Position numbers and translations under genes: made by a program. Positions 22,813-31,335 of a DNA stretch of 38,212 nt are shown here, piece after piece. The notes beneath the pieces are model-generated. The model saw nothing but the letters and a program-made list of their open reading frames with translations. It did no database searches and was not told where the DNA came from. Location: positions 1 to 38,212 of the IMG/VR virus record IMGVR_UViG_3300047157_000131; one strand, given 5' to 3'. Within the stretch, counting starts at the first letter, position 1. Each line of letters starts with the position of its first letter. The DNA is from a virus.

Positions 22813-23187
22813 TTAATTACTTTTATCTTTAAATTTCTCAAAGGTACGCATACCACCTAACCCTAACATACCAATTAAAACAGTCATAAGATGCTCCATT
22901 TGAAGAGCTGGAGGTACTTGTTCAGGTCCCACAAACCATATCAATAAATCTCTTAATACAAAGTTGTAGGCTAATGCTACTCCACATACCCAACCAATAA
23001 AAGGTCTCCAACCAGCAACGAATATCGTTCTATGTTGAGCTTCTACTTTATTTATCTCTGATTGTAATTCAATTAACTTTTGTGGATCTATCTCTTTACC
23101 TTTTAGTAGTTCTCTTATTTCTAACCCTAAACCACTAATATCTTCTTTTTTACCGACTCCTAATATTTTAAGTAATGCTTTTAACAT
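22813..23187 (-). CDS. Holin of the 3-transmembrane, gene-transfer-agent type (124 aa)
   Basis: An N-terminal charged helical part (MLKALLKILGVGKKEDISGL and IDPQKLIELQSEINKVEAQH) is followed by RPFIGWVCGVALAYNFVLRD and further hydrophobic segments near 80-95 and 100-115 (LMTVLIGMLGLGGMRTFEK). The RPFIGW and GMRTFEK phrases are hallmarks of the Holin_3TM family. It opens the host membrane at lysis so the M15 enzyme reaches the cell wall. A copy of the 17-bp motif lies directly at the start codon (23185-23200). Confidence 0.85.
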   Translation of the reverse strand: MLKALLKILGVGKKEDISGLGLEIRELLKGKEIDPQKLIELQSEINKVEAQHRTIFVAGWRPFIGWVCGVALAYNFVLRDLLIWFVGPEQVPPALQMEHLMTVLIGMLGLGGMRTFEKFKDKSN

Positions 23188-23200
23188 ACTATGTTTAATT
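23185..23200. repeat. 17-bp motif at the holin start codon
   Basis: CATACTATGTTTAATT; on the minus strand the motif follows the stop of the 36-aa gene and its last bases form the ATG of the holin. Confidence 0.6.
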
Positions 23201-23309
23201 ATAGTCCGTTTTTAAATAGTAATTTCTTAATGATGTTATTCCAGTTTGTTACAAACCAGCTATTGAAGTTTCTAAATTGTTGTGCTAACCACTCAAATAT
23301 TCTTACCAT
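23199..23309 (-). CDS. Small amphipathic protein upstream of holin (36 aa)
   Basis: MVRIFEWLAQQFRNFNSWFV then TNWNNIIKKLLFKNGL, rich in Trp and Phe. It starts four bases after the stop of the 51-aa membrane gene. An amphipathic helix associating with the membrane is plausible; a lysis accessory role is inference from position. Confidence 0.55.
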   Translation of the reverse strand: MVRIFEWLAQQFRNFNSWFVTNWNNIIKKLLFKNGL

Positions 23310-23312
23310 AAT

Positions 23313-23468
23313 TTATTTTTTATCGTATTTATCTAAAAGTTGTATTGTCTTGATAACTGTATAAACCAACGTTGCTATTATTAAGAGTGCTTGTAGTGCT
23401 TCATTTATTTGTGTCATACTTACTATATAAACTCCTAATCCTATTATTGTTGGTTTAAACCCTTCCAT
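23313..23468 (-). CDS. Small membrane protein in lysis cassette (51 aa)
   Basis: MEGFKPTIIGLGVYIVSMTQ has a first hydrophobic stretch and ALQALLIIATLVYTVIKTIQ a second, followed by LLDKYDKK. Two short membrane-spanning segments and a charged end are typical of small holin-like or antiholin-like proteins. It starts two bases before the end of the fibre gene. Unknown but probably lysis-linked. Confidence 0.6.
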   Translation of the reverse strand: MEGFKPTIIGLGVYIVSMTQINEALQALLIIATLVYTVIKTIQLLDKYDKK

Positions 23469-23469
23469 T

Positions 23470-26087
23470 TTAATTTATTTTAAATGCCATATATATATAA
23501 TCATTGCCATTTCCATTTGTTTGACCTAATCCAGGTCCACTACCAATTAACTTAAACCCTGTAGATATAAATTCTACATTTGTTCCTGATTCAGTTGCTT
23601 CTGCTGCAAAATCGTTAGGTTTTATATTTTTACTACCACCACGAACACTATCTAATATAACCCAGTTATCAACTCCATCTGTTACTTTTATTAATACAAA
23701 GTCAGGTTGGAATCCTGTTGTTATGGTTTTAGTTGTCGTACCATCTCCAGTATAACTTCCAAACTTACTATATCCTGTTACATCGTGGAAACAGTACATT
23801 ATATAATCATCTCCACTTCCATTTCCTAAAGAACTTGTGCCTAAAGTCACAGTCGTTGCAGTTGGTGCAGTATCATTCCAAGCAGTTGTTGCTGTATCTT
23901 CAGCTCTTGTGTCATTTAATTCTAAATATTTAGTAAATCCTATAGAAGTATGACCAACCATCCAATTTTGAGCTGAATTAAGTCTTTTAGCTATTATAAA
24001 AGTTGGTGCAGAACTTAATCCGTGTGGAATTTTTTGAACAGAACCAGTCCCATCATATTTTACTATACTAAATCCTGCATTAGCATTTGCACTAACTAAT
24101 GAAGCAAGTGAGCCATTTGGTAATCCATCAGGAAATTCAACTGTATCATTATCTGAAGCTGATTCGTTATATAAAGCAGTAATTTGAGTTGATGATAAAC
24201 CTACGCTATACACCCTTAATTGGTCTAATCTTCCCGCATAGTGATTCCAACCTGCATAAGGTGGGTCAAATAATTTTAAATTACCTGCTGACATACCTGT
24301 AAGTGTTGTTATAGTTTCTGCTAAAGAACCATTAAGGTATGTTTTAAGGCTTGTTCCATCATAAGTTGCAGCATAATGATACCAAGTATTTGCAGAAATA
24401 GATGTTCCACTACCTCTATTTGAACCACCAGTAAATATATATATTTTACTCATTTCTGTTCCTATTGCAAAACCTGTTCCTGTTTGTAATATTACACGAA
24501 TATCGGTTCCTGATAAATCTGTTGCATAAAACCAAAAAGAAAAAGTCCAAGCAGTTGTCATTGGTGGTGTTTGAGAAAGAGACACTTCGCTGTTTGTTCC
24601 ATTACTTACTACTGCTTTATTAAATTTACCACTTGAAGTATAAGCTATATCAACTCCATTAGCACCATTATTATTACCTGCTACATCATTAACATTATCT
24701 TCAAATTTATAGACACCTGTTACAGAGCTATTAAAGAAAGCAGTCGGTTCGTTATCGTCGGCTTTCCACGCCCAAGCAACGTAGGTTGAAGCACTATCAT
24801 TAATTTCATTATCAAGTCCTAATGTAAATCCATCTGCATCAAAAGAAGTAAGTGTTGCTCCACCTGTACTTTCTGCATTTGTATTATTTGATTGTATAAA
24901 TTTTGTTGCTCCTCTTAAGGTGTCAAATAAGTTATGATTTTCAGCACTCGGTCCTCTTTCTTTTATCCAAACTAAATTTGGACTAAAATCTAAACCTGTA
25001 ATGCTTTGTGTACCACTATTACCTGTATAAGTTTTTACTGCAAAACTATCTGCAAGTGTTGGTGCTTCTGTGTCAGGGTCTGAAGCAAATGCCATATAGA
25101 TATATGTAGCTCCTGAACCATTTATATCACTATTTGAAATTTGAGGTTCAAATCCATTAGAATAAAAATATACAAATTTACTTGTGCTTCCAACAACTTC
25201 GGCATCAGCATTATTTGCTTCTAATCTATTGTTTCTTGGATTTGTTAAATTTCTTTTGTTATCAAACATTAACCAACTTGCTGCAGCATCTGTTCTTTTT
25301 ATCATTATAAATGCAGGTTCAAATCCTGTTTCTATTAAGTTACCTGCCGCACCTGTACCTGTGTATGAGCCAATCTTTGAAAAGCCATCAATTGAAGCAA
25401 AAGCATAAGCTATATAATCACTTCCACTTCCGTTTACATCACTACCTGATGTAAGTGTAAAAACTGAACTTGTTGGTGCAGTATCTTGCCAAACATTTGC
25501 AGTTCTAAATGCAGGAGTACCATTTAACTCTAAATATTTTGTCCACTCTAAAGCACCTACTACCCAATCTGAACTTCCTGATGTCTTCTTGATAAATATT
25601 ATTTCTGGTGCAACTCCTAAATTATGACCAATTGATGCATTACTTCCAGTCCCGTATATTTAATTATTGAAAATCCTGCATCTGTATTTGCTTGTACTGT
25701 ACTTGTAATATCCCCATCAGTATTGCTGCTCGTAGTTCCTCCGTTTGCTTTCCAACACCAAGCTACATATTCTCTACCATTAACATTAGGATTGCCCTTA
25801 ACATTAAAACCATTTGTTTCAATTACTGCGTGTGAGGAATTACAATCTTCAGCATTAGTCAGGTTTGTATATAGTAAACAACCTGCAGTTCTTGATGAAT
25901 CTATTGTTTTATGTTCACTACTTGCATTTCTGCCTTTTATCCAAACAAAATCAGGAGTAAAACCAACTTCAATAAATTTTGATGAGGTACCATCTCCAGT
26001 AAAAGTAACCACCTTAAAGTTTTCACTTGGAGTTAATGCACCACTTGCAGTAGCACCTGCACCAATTAATCTTTTATTTAAACCCAT
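23470..26087 (-). pseudogene. Tail fibre-like protein with LamG domain, split by a frameshift (about 872 aa)
   Basis: Two frames make one gene. The first (26087-25617, MGLNKRLIGAGATASGALTP) is broken near 25650, where one missing base makes it run out with LEVMHQLVII; the second continues from the same point in the next frame to 23470. Repeated units of about 90-150 residues carry DFVWIKGRNASSEH or LVWIKERGPSAENH and YVAWCWKA or YVAWAWKA, four copies or more, as in DUF7483-type fibre repeats. A LamG/concanavalin-like jellyroll of about 200 residues (TAWTFSFWFYATDL, NTWYHYAATYDGTSLKTYLN) is inserted, probably sugar-binding. If the break is an assembly error, it is one functional protein. Confidence 0.75.
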
Positions 26088-26090
26088 TTA

Positions 26091-26570
26091 TTAAATGTTT
26101 GGGAAATCGTATGTAATAACTTTTGCTTTAGTAGTTAGTGCATTTATTTCCGATTCAACTGTATCTGATAATTCTCTTAAAGCTACTCTTGCATCAACTA
26201 TATCTTCTGGTACATCAGCTCCATTATCCATTTCTCTAATTATATACCAATCTGTTTTTGCAAGTTCACCACCAATTCTACTTTTAAAGTTGCTAATAGC
26301 CTGTTCTTTTAATTCGCTTACTGTTTTATCAAATGACTTATTAGATTTGTCTTTTCTAAATACAGTTGCTCCTGTGTCCCAATATATTTCACCTAAATCG
26401 TGTATTCTTGAATCATAACCATCATCTATGATTACATCAAAAAGACCATTGTCTTTCATTTCGTTATCACTCCACCCTTTTACGTTTAAATGCAGTCCTG
26501 TTGATGACCTAAATGAATTAGGTAATGATTGATAAAAAGTTATTACACCTGCGTTATTTACTGCTTTCAT
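26091..26570 (-). CDS. Tail fibre accessory / chaperone-like protein (159 aa)
   Basis: The protein starts MKAVNNAGVITFYQSLPNSF and has a beta-rich first half with IYWDTGATVFRKDKSNKSFD and a helical second half ending RELSDTVESEINALTTKAKV. The combination, with a short fibre-like N-terminal part, a helical SELKEQAISNFKSRIG segment and its place between fibre genes, resembles tail fibre assembly proteins. No exact family is recognised. Confidence 0.55.
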   Translation of the reverse strand: MKAVNNAGVITFYQSLPNSFRSSTGLHLNVKGWSDNEMKDNGLFDVIIDDGYDSRIHDLGEIYWDTGATVFRKDKSNKSFDKTVSELKEQAISNFKSRIGGELAKTDWYIIREMDNGADVPEDIVDARVALRELSDTVESEINALTTKAKVITYDFPNI

Positions 26571-26571
26571 A

Positions 26572-27135
26572 TTATGCTACTTTATTTATTGTTGCGAATT
26601 GTTCTGTGTTTCCATTTGTAGAAACTATACTAATTAAATTTTCTCCACTTCCATCATACGTTGAAGCATTTGTAAGTTCTTTTACACTTGTAGGTAAAGT
26701 TAAAGTGTAGTTACCACTTATAACTAAATTGATTTGCATACCTGTTGATACATTTGCAAATGTTAATGTTGTATTACTCCCTAATGTTTTAGTAAATGTT
26801 GTAGCAGTTGCCCAATCTACAGATGTACCACTTAATGCTGCTGCAGTAGTAAACTCTGCACCTAATTTAGCATAACTTACTGCGTCTGCTGCTATTTTAG
26901 CTGTAGTAATGTTTAAATCAGCAATATGAACTGTATCAACTGCTCCATCAGCTATTTTATCTGAATCTACAGCATCTGCTGCTAATTTTGCTGTAGTAAC
27001 TGCTCCATCAGCAACACCACCAGCACCATTATATAACTCTGTAAAGTTATCATTTGTCTTATCCATAGCACTTCTTAATGGGTCACCTGTCCCATCATTC
27101 GCTGAAGTACCTATATTTATTGTTTGTTTTGCCAT
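26572..27135 (-). CDS. Tail fibre / virion protein with collagen-like short repeats (187 aa)
   Basis: MAKQTINIGTSANDGTGDPL is a widespread opening of phage virion and fibre proteins. Residues 40-95 contain short repeats of the type AVTTAKLAADAV, DSDKIADGAV, DTVHIADLNI and TTAKIAADAV, a trimeric beta-helix-like pattern. The C-terminal part (SKTLGSNTTLTFANVS-like) ends in a small beta domain. It probably forms a slender trimeric fibre or whisker. It begins 12 bases after the stop of the 55-aa gene. Confidence 0.7.
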   Translation of the reverse strand: MAKQTINIGTSANDGTGDPLRSAMDKTNDNFTELYNGAGGVADGAVTTAKLAADAVDSDKIADGAVDTVHIADLNITTAKIAADAVSYAKLGAEFTTAAALSGTSVDWATATTFTKTLGSNTTLTFANVSTGMQINLVISGNYTLTLPTSVKELTNASTYDGSGENLISIVSTNGNTEQFATINKVA

Positions 27136-27146
27136 TTTATTTTATT

Positions 27147-27314
27147 TTAATATACTGTTGCGTCTGCTGTTAAAGTTGTGCTATCTGCACTAAATAATGT
27201 CGTATCTACTGTTAAATAAGAGCCATCTGCATCAAAAGGATATACTATACCCCATCCATTCGCTTCATTAACGCTCCCAAACCAACTTACACTATATACG
27301 CTTCCAAACGACAT
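27147..27314 (-). CDS. Small virion-region protein with SWFG/NGWG motif (55 aa)
   Basis: MSFGSVYSVSWFGSVNEANG, then WGIVYPFDADGS and an acidic/Thr-rich end ADSTTLTADATVY. The first 25 residues form a short unit with SWFG and NGWG that is repeated in a broken relative at 31168-31249 and in a chimeric frame at 31059-31163. It overlaps the small basic gene by 23 bases. Function unknown; probably a minor virion protein. The left edge of the large duplication falls inside this gene. Confidence 0.6.
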   Translation of the reverse strand: MSFGSVYSVSWFGSVNEANGWGIVYPFDADGSYLTVDTTLFSADSTTLTADATVY

Positions 27315-27399
27315 CTTTTATCTTTTCTATATAACTCTTTAATTTTATTTCGTTTTCTTTCTTTGGTTTATATGTTTTTTTCTTCTTTATAATACCCAT
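27292..27399 (-). CDS. Small Lys-rich protein, long allele (35 aa)
   Basis: MGIIKKKKTYKPKKENEIKL then KSYIEKIKDVVWKRI. The ATG lies inside the last codons of the connector gene. In the second copy of the duplication a one-base difference shortens the same frame to 18 residues. Overlaps at both ends support translation, but the low complexity makes it uncertain. Confidence 0.4.
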   Translation of the reverse strand: MGIIKKKKTYKPKKENEIKLKSYIEKIKDVVWKRI

Positions 27400-27884
27400 C
27401 CTGTCATATTTTGATCTCTTTCTGGATACATACCTCCATCTTGTGAGCCTATATATTCTGGATACAATTCACTATTTGAATCCATATAGTCAATAAACCT
27501 TTGTGTATAGAAGTCTGCAGTAGATTTAGCTTGATGTACCAGATTGTTTATTTCTTCTAATGATGCTGAATCACTGTTTTCTGATCTATGTTTAAATACA
27601 CCTCCATTGCTAATTTGAAAAGCTGCATATTTCATATATTCTGATTGGCTAAACCAAATAAGCATTGGCTTTAAATATGTATTTACAAGAGTTGAATAAT
27701 CTCCAGATAAAGAACTGTTAACTACATCTGATTGTAATTTATTATATAAAGCTGTACCTAATTGCGTTTGTATATAAGTATCTTGTGCTACTTCAACAAA
27801 CTGTATTAGTTTATCAGTATCTACATTTCCATCTATTATAGACTTTCTTTTTAACTCTTCTAATGTTATAAATAATGCTTTCAT
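27387..27884 (-). CDS. Head-tail connector protein, DUF6712-like, copy 1 (165 aa)
   Basis: MKALFITLEELKRKSIIDGN, then DTYIQTQLGTALYNKLQSDV and LKPMLIWFSQSEYMKYAAFQ. This all-alpha pattern, with YIQ..LG..LY, is that of gp6-like connectors of Bacteroidota phages, which bind the portal ring. The ATG overlaps the portal stop (ATGA). It is identical in protein sequence to the copy at 31323-31820. Confidence 0.75.
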   Translation of the reverse strand: MKALFITLEELKRKSIIDGNVDTDKLIQFVEVAQDTYIQTQLGTALYNKLQSDVVNSSLSGDYSTLVNTYLKPMLIWFSQSEYMKYAAFQISNGGVFKHRSENSDSASLEEINNLVHQAKSTADFYTQRFIDYMDSNSELYPEYIGSQDGGMYPERDQNMTGWVL

Positions 27885-29614
27885 TTCTTATAGTTTGGAT
27901 GATGTCCGTTATTAGGCATATTTTTAGGTGCAACTGATACCTCTGAAGGGTTTTTAGGCTCTTTTAAGCCATCTTTTATTGCTTCTGACTCACTAACAAG
28001 GTTATTATCATTAACTCTTCTCTTATACACCTTCATTTCCCAATAGTGATGACAATTTACACCTCCTTTAAACTTAAATAATGAATAATTCTGTCCTTTA
28101 TGACCTAATTCTTTATTTATACCTCTAAAAGACATCATATTTATATCTTCTTTTCTAAATACTAAATTTTGACCTGTTAACAGTTCCATTCTTTGACAAA
28201 AACGTCTGCTGTTAGCAGAATTTCTTACAGGACCATAAGAGTAGCGAACCTTATATGTTGAATTGTCTTGTGAAGACTTCTTATTAGGTTTAGCATCATC
28301 TTTTGATACTTCTGCAAGTTTAGTAAAGTCAAATTCTGCTTCTGTGTCTTCTACTTTTTCTGTATGAACAAGTTCCCAGTCACTGTCATCAATCTTTTCC
28401 CCTAAAGACTCTAATTGTGATAAGATGTCATCACCTTCTTCATCTGTAAAGTCTTCTTTTTCTTGACTTGATAGTTTTTCACCAGTCTCTTCTTCTCTTT
28501 TAATCTTTGTTTCAATATTATCAAGTTCTGTAAACTCAATTGGTTGTAGAGTAACAAAGTAAAGATTAAGGTTTATACCATTAAACGATAACAGCTCATT
28601 AAATGAGTTGATTAGTTGGGTCTGAAATGGTCTAATAACAATGTTATCCATTAAAACACTTGCAGTTCTTAATTCTTCTGCATTATTACCAAAACCAGTA
28701 TTATCTTTAATACCAAGTAATATTGGAGATACAACACCGTGACCAATCATTATCTTCTCTCTTGACTCTTTAGCTAAAAAGTCATATTGTGCGTGAGCAT
28801 CTGGTAGATGAATAGGTTCAACAGTTGATTGGTTTTCTGCATTATCATTAAATGCTAATATAAATCTACCTGCATTACTACTTCCGCTAAACTTTTCATA
28901 TATCTTTCTTTCTATAATCTCTTGTGCTTCATCACCTGGAATACCATTGTTAAAGTTTAATAGTAAAGAAGGCTGCAGTCCATTCTGTATATTATTAATA
29001 TGATAATTAGATACTTCTTCCTCTAAATTACAATACTGTAAACATCCTTGATAATCAACTGGAGAATAATAATAGAAACCTGCTCTATAAGGCTTTATAC
29101 AGTATATCTCTACGTTTTCACTTTTTTTACCAAACTTAAATGCTGGTATTCTTTTAGGCTTATCAGAAGGCTTTATTTCACTCCATTTAGGATGATAGTA
29201 ATATGCTTTTATTTTACCGTCTTTTGCTTTCTCTGCTCTTAATGTTTCAGTAGGAAAATGCTTTAACTGCATTATCTTTGTTTTCCTTTTATTATATACA
29301 ACTTGTATAGATGCTTGACCTAAAAGTTTTAAGTCTCCTGTAATTCTTCTTACATCTACATCTTTTAGTATTTGTTGCATTTGACCAAACTGAACAGAAT
29401 TATCTTCTGAATCTGTTGCGTCTAATCCTCTACCATAAATTAAATCTGTGATACCATTAATACATCTTGAGTTTGTTGGACTCCCAGTATATCTATCTAT
29501 AATGTCTCCAAAATAGTTATTATTGTCACCATATTCAACCCAATCATATCTGGTTGATTCTTTTATGCTTGGCACCTCGTACCCTGATAGGTTTATTACT
29601 TTTACTTTGCTCAT
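27881..29614 (-). CDS. Portal protein, copy 1 (577 aa)
   Basis: Residues 1-340 follow the portal family of Bacteroidota siphoviruses: YDWVEYGDNNNYFGDIIDRY, NSRCINGITDLIYGRGLD, an HFPTETLRAEKAKDGKIKAY wing part, YHINNIQNGLQPSLLLNFNN and a stem/clip region EKIMIGHGVVSPILLGIKDN. An acidic linker follows, and then an extra domain (about 455-550) with GPVRNSANSRRFCQRMELLTG and FKGGVNCHHYWEMKVYK, of the type also found attached to other head genes. The portal forms the dodecameric DNA gate. It overlaps the 121-aa gene and connector by four bases each. The protein is identical to copy 2. Confidence 0.85.
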   Translation of the reverse strand: MSKVKVINLSGYEVPSIKESTRYDWVEYGDNNNYFGDIIDRYTGSPTNSRCINGITDLIYGRGLDATDSEDNSVQFGQMQQILKDVDVRRITGDLKLLGQASIQVVYNKRKTKIMQLKHFPTETLRAEKAKDGKIKAYYYHPKWSEIKPSDKPKRIPAFKFGKKSENVEIYCIKPYRAGFYYYSPVDYQGCLQYCNLEEEVSNYHINNIQNGLQPSLLLNFNNGIPGDEAQEIIERKIYEKFSGSSNAGRFILAFNDNAENQSTVEPIHLPDAHAQYDFLAKESREKIMIGHGVVSPILLGIKDNTGFGNNAEELRTASVLMDNIVIRPFQTQLINSFNELLSFNGINLNLYFVTLQPIEFTELDNIETKIKREEETGEKLSSQEKEDFTDEEGDDILSQLESLGEKIDDSDWELVHTEKVEDTEAEFDFTKLAEVSKDDAKPNKKSSQDNSTYKVRYSYGPVRNSANSRRFCQRMELLTGQNLVFRKEDINMMSFRGINKELGHKGQNYSLFKFKGGVNCHHYWEMKVYKRRVNDNNLVSESEAIKDGLKEPKNPSEVSVAPKNMPNNGHHPNYKK

Positions 29615-29976
29615 ATTACGATATATTTTTGGCTATCTGTATCTGTCCCTGTATATTGGTCATACTTATTACTATTTAATGTATGATCTGTTGTATTATC
29701 TGTTTGAGAAGTACAATAACCTTTACCTCTATAGAGTAATGTACTTCCTTGTTTTAACTCAAAAGAATAGCTGTTTTCAGCTGTTAAAATACTAAAAGCC
29801 ACAGACATCTGCAAGTAATTACCATCTGATGAAAGACTTGAAGTAATATCTGTTATAGTTTGAGTTTTTCTTGTACCGTCTTCTATAATAACCATAGATA
29901 AGTCACTCGCAACAGTGTAAGCTCTTGGAATTATGCTAATTGTTTGAGATGAAGTTGTTGGTGATAATCTTATCAT
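29611..29976 (-). CDS. Unrecognised virion-type protein, copy 1 (121 aa)
   Basis: MIRLSPTTSSQTISIIPRAY, with beta-rich Ser/Thr sequence, AENSYSFELKQGSTLLYRGK and a Thr/Asp end. Its stop overlaps the portal start (ATGA). The pattern suggests a small Ig-like or decoration protein; no family is recognised. The same gene is present at 33547-33912 with identical protein sequence. Confidence 0.65.
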   Translation of the reverse strand: MIRLSPTTSSQTISIIPRAYTVASDLSMVIIEDGTRKTQTITDITSSLSSDGNYLQMSVAFSILTAENSYSFELKQGSTLLYRGKGYCTSQTDNTTDHTLNSNKYDQYTGTDTDSQKYIVI

Positions 29977-30008
29977 ACCTATATAACTTATAAAGCTTAA
30001 TGTTGTTC

Positions 30009-30037
30009 AAAAAAAAAGAGGACTATTAAAGTCCCCT
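30009..30037 (-). terminator. Terminator after tail-tube gene, copy 1
   Basis: Minus strand GGGGACT-TTAAT-AGTCCTC (one G-T) followed by nine T. It lies between the tail-tube gene and the 121-aa gene. Confidence 0.75.
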
Positions 30038-30052
30038 TTCTGTGTTTAAGAA

Positions 30053-30073
30053 AATCCTCTATGTTTAAGAGTT
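30053..30073. repeat. 17-bp motif after tail-tube gene, copy 1
   Basis: CCTCTATGTTTAAGAGTTAG; on the minus strand it begins just after the TAA of the tail-tube gene, as at the 54-aa gene and terminase. A weaker copy CTGTGTTTAAG lies 13 bases further on. Confidence 0.6.
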
Positions 30074-30638
30074 AGCTACCTACTGTAATAGTAGCTGCAG
30101 GAGTTCCTGTTAATCCAGCAAATTCACTGAATGGGAATAACGCATCAGTAGAATCTACAGTCATAAAGTTAGCTGGAGTTGTTTCCATACCAGTTAATGT
30201 TAATGTATATCCACTTAAGTCTCCCATTGCAGCACCAGTTACAATTGTACCACCTGACACATCTGCACCGTGTTCAAGACCAACCATCATACAATTACCG
30301 TTATAATCTTCAACAACAACGTGAGGTCTTCCATAAGCTAATAACTTTAATTCTTTGTTATCTTCTTTAGATAATTTCTTAAGAGTTAAATTTAATGTTT
30401 GCTCATAAAAAGTAGTTCCGTTTTCTCTTGAAGCGTTTACTGTTTGTTCTAATGAAGAATTACCTTTTAACTCGTATTTGTAGCAAACTACAGTACTTGA
30501 ATTAGTTAAATTGGTAATTTCGTCATTTGTTAATGTAACAGAACCTAAATCTCCGTAGTCAACGAAATAAACATTTTTTATTCCACCAACGACATCTTTA
30601 CAAGGTTCTTTTCTTCCTAATGATAAATCACAAGCCAT
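30072..30638 (-). CDS. Probable tail tube protein, copy 1 (188 aa)
   Basis: MACDLSLGRKEPCKDVVGGI then VYFVDYGDLGSVTLTNDEIT, beta-rich central part with YEQTLNLTLKKLSKEDNKEL and MMVGLEHGADVSGGTIVTGA. The last part, YTLTLTGMETTPANFM, resembles tail tube or capsid-decoration proteins of Bacteroidota phages. It follows the capsid gene and has its own terminators on both sides, as expected for an abundant product. Identical in protein sequence to copy 2. Tail tube versus head decoration cannot be settled here. Confidence 0.6.
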   Translation of the reverse strand: MACDLSLGRKEPCKDVVGGIKNVYFVDYGDLGSVTLTNDEITNLTNSSTVVCYKYELKGNSSLEQTVNASRENGTTFYEQTLNLTLKKLSKEDNKELKLLAYGRPHVVVEDYNGNCMMVGLEHGADVSGGTIVTGAAMGDLSGYTLTLTGMETTPANFMTVDSTDALFPFSEFAGLTGTPAATITVGS

Positions 30639-30656
30639 AATTTTTATTTTTTATAT

Positions 30657-30694
30657 AAAAAAAGGGTGGTAGGCTCAAGGCTTACCTACCCTTT
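30657..30694 (-). terminator. Terminator after capsid gene fragment, copy 1
   Basis: Minus strand GGGTAGGTAAGCC-TTGA-GCCTACCACCC, an imperfect long stem followed by seven T. The same structure follows the full capsid gene (34593-34630). Confidence 0.75.
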
Positions 30695-30715
30695 CTTAAG
30701 TTAAACAGTTATTTA

Positions 30716-31129
30716 TTATGATGTAGCGTATAATACTACTTCATCTCCAATTCCGTGCTGAATACCAGCAGTAAATCTCATAACAACTCTCACATTTTGA
30801 GAACCATCAAGATCAGCCATATCAATTACTTTTACTTCGTTTTGGTCAGACATTAGACCTGTTCCAAAGAATAAGTTTGATTTTTGTGCTGCTACAGCAT
30901 CGTTATCAGATAATCCTGGAGCTAATGCAATTTGAATACCATCAAACTGAAGACCAGCACCATTGTTATACCACTGTGTACCTTGATTGTTTGTACCTGC
31001 TGCTCCTAATCCTGAAGCTCCAAATCCACCTAATGCTCTAATGTAGTTTCTATACATATTAGAAGGTAAGTAGATAGTCATATCTTCTGAACCATATACC
31101 CCATCCATTCGCTTCATTAACGCTCCCAA
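30716..31129 (-). pseudogene. Capsid gene fragment, C-terminal part only (copy 1 of duplication)
   Basis: From about 31096 down, the sequence matches residues 185-311 of the full capsid protein (YGSEDMTIYLPSNMYRNYI onward), with one visible amino-acid change (GLMSDQ for GLLSDQ). Upstream of the junction at TATAC (31095-31099) it runs into a fragment of the small SWFG gene. A TTG at 31129 would open a 137-codon frame, but no real start or N-terminal capsid domain remains. It is the cut-off edge of the duplication and probably not made. Confidence 0.85.
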
Positions 31130-31163
31130 ACCAACTTACACTATATACTGAACCAAATCCCAT
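31059..31163 (-). CDS. Chimeric small frame across the duplication junction (34 aa)
   Basis: MGFGSVYSVSWFGSVNEANG, WGI, then unrelated WFRRYDYLLTF read from capsid DNA in another frame. The first 23 residues equal the 55-aa gene at 27147-27314 except for residue 2. The 3' end has been lost at the junction. Probably a by-product of the duplication. Confidence 0.45.
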   Translation of the reverse strand: MGFGSVYSVSWFGSVNEANGWGIWFRRYDYLLTF

Positions 31164-31167
31164 TTTC

Positions 31168-31249
31168 TTATACTGAATAAATTATTCCCCAATTATTAGA
31201 TTCACTATCATTTCCCCACCAACTTTCATCATATATTTCCGAATGACAT
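31168..31249 (-). pseudogene. Broken small SWWG/NNWG protein gene (about 27 aa)
   Basis: An ATG at 31249 gives MSFGNI and then TGA. One frame over, DESWWGNDSESNNWGIIYSV follows to a stop at 31168; it parallels the 55-aa protein (SWFG...NGWGIVY). Adding one AT pair in the ATATAT run would join them into a 27-residue protein. Either a real frameshift in an AT repeat or an indel error. Confidence 0.5.
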
Positions 31250-31278
31250 TTTTTATCTTTTCTATATAACTCTTTAAT

Positions 31279-31335
31279 TTAATTTCGTTTTCTTTCTTTA
31301 GGTTTATATGTTTTTTTCTTCTTTATAATACCCAT
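31279..31335 (-). CDS. Small Lys-rich protein, short allele (18 aa)
   Basis: MGIIKKKKTYKPKERKRN, the counterpart of the 35-residue frame at 27292-27399. A one-base difference in the A/T run changes the frame and stops it early. Uncertain as a gene. Confidence 0.3.
   Translation of the reverse strand: MGIIKKKKTYKPKERKRN

Larger units (their letters stand above)
27246..31099. repeat. Large tandem duplication, copy 1 (3.85 kb)
   Basis: Contains the last part of the 55-aa gene region, connector, portal, 121-aa gene, tail-tube gene and the last third of a capsid gene. It is almost identical to 31095-35035, offset 3936 bases over most of its length. TATAC is shared at the left edge (27246), the junction (31095) and the right edge (35031). 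It lacks about 87 bases and has a one-base difference near 27375 relative to copy 2. Confidence 0.95.

Noticed and set aside
29523-29795. Plus-strand 90-codon frame, present in both duplication copies
   Set aside because: Its conservation only reflects the duplication; it lies antisense to the portal start and the 121-aa gene.
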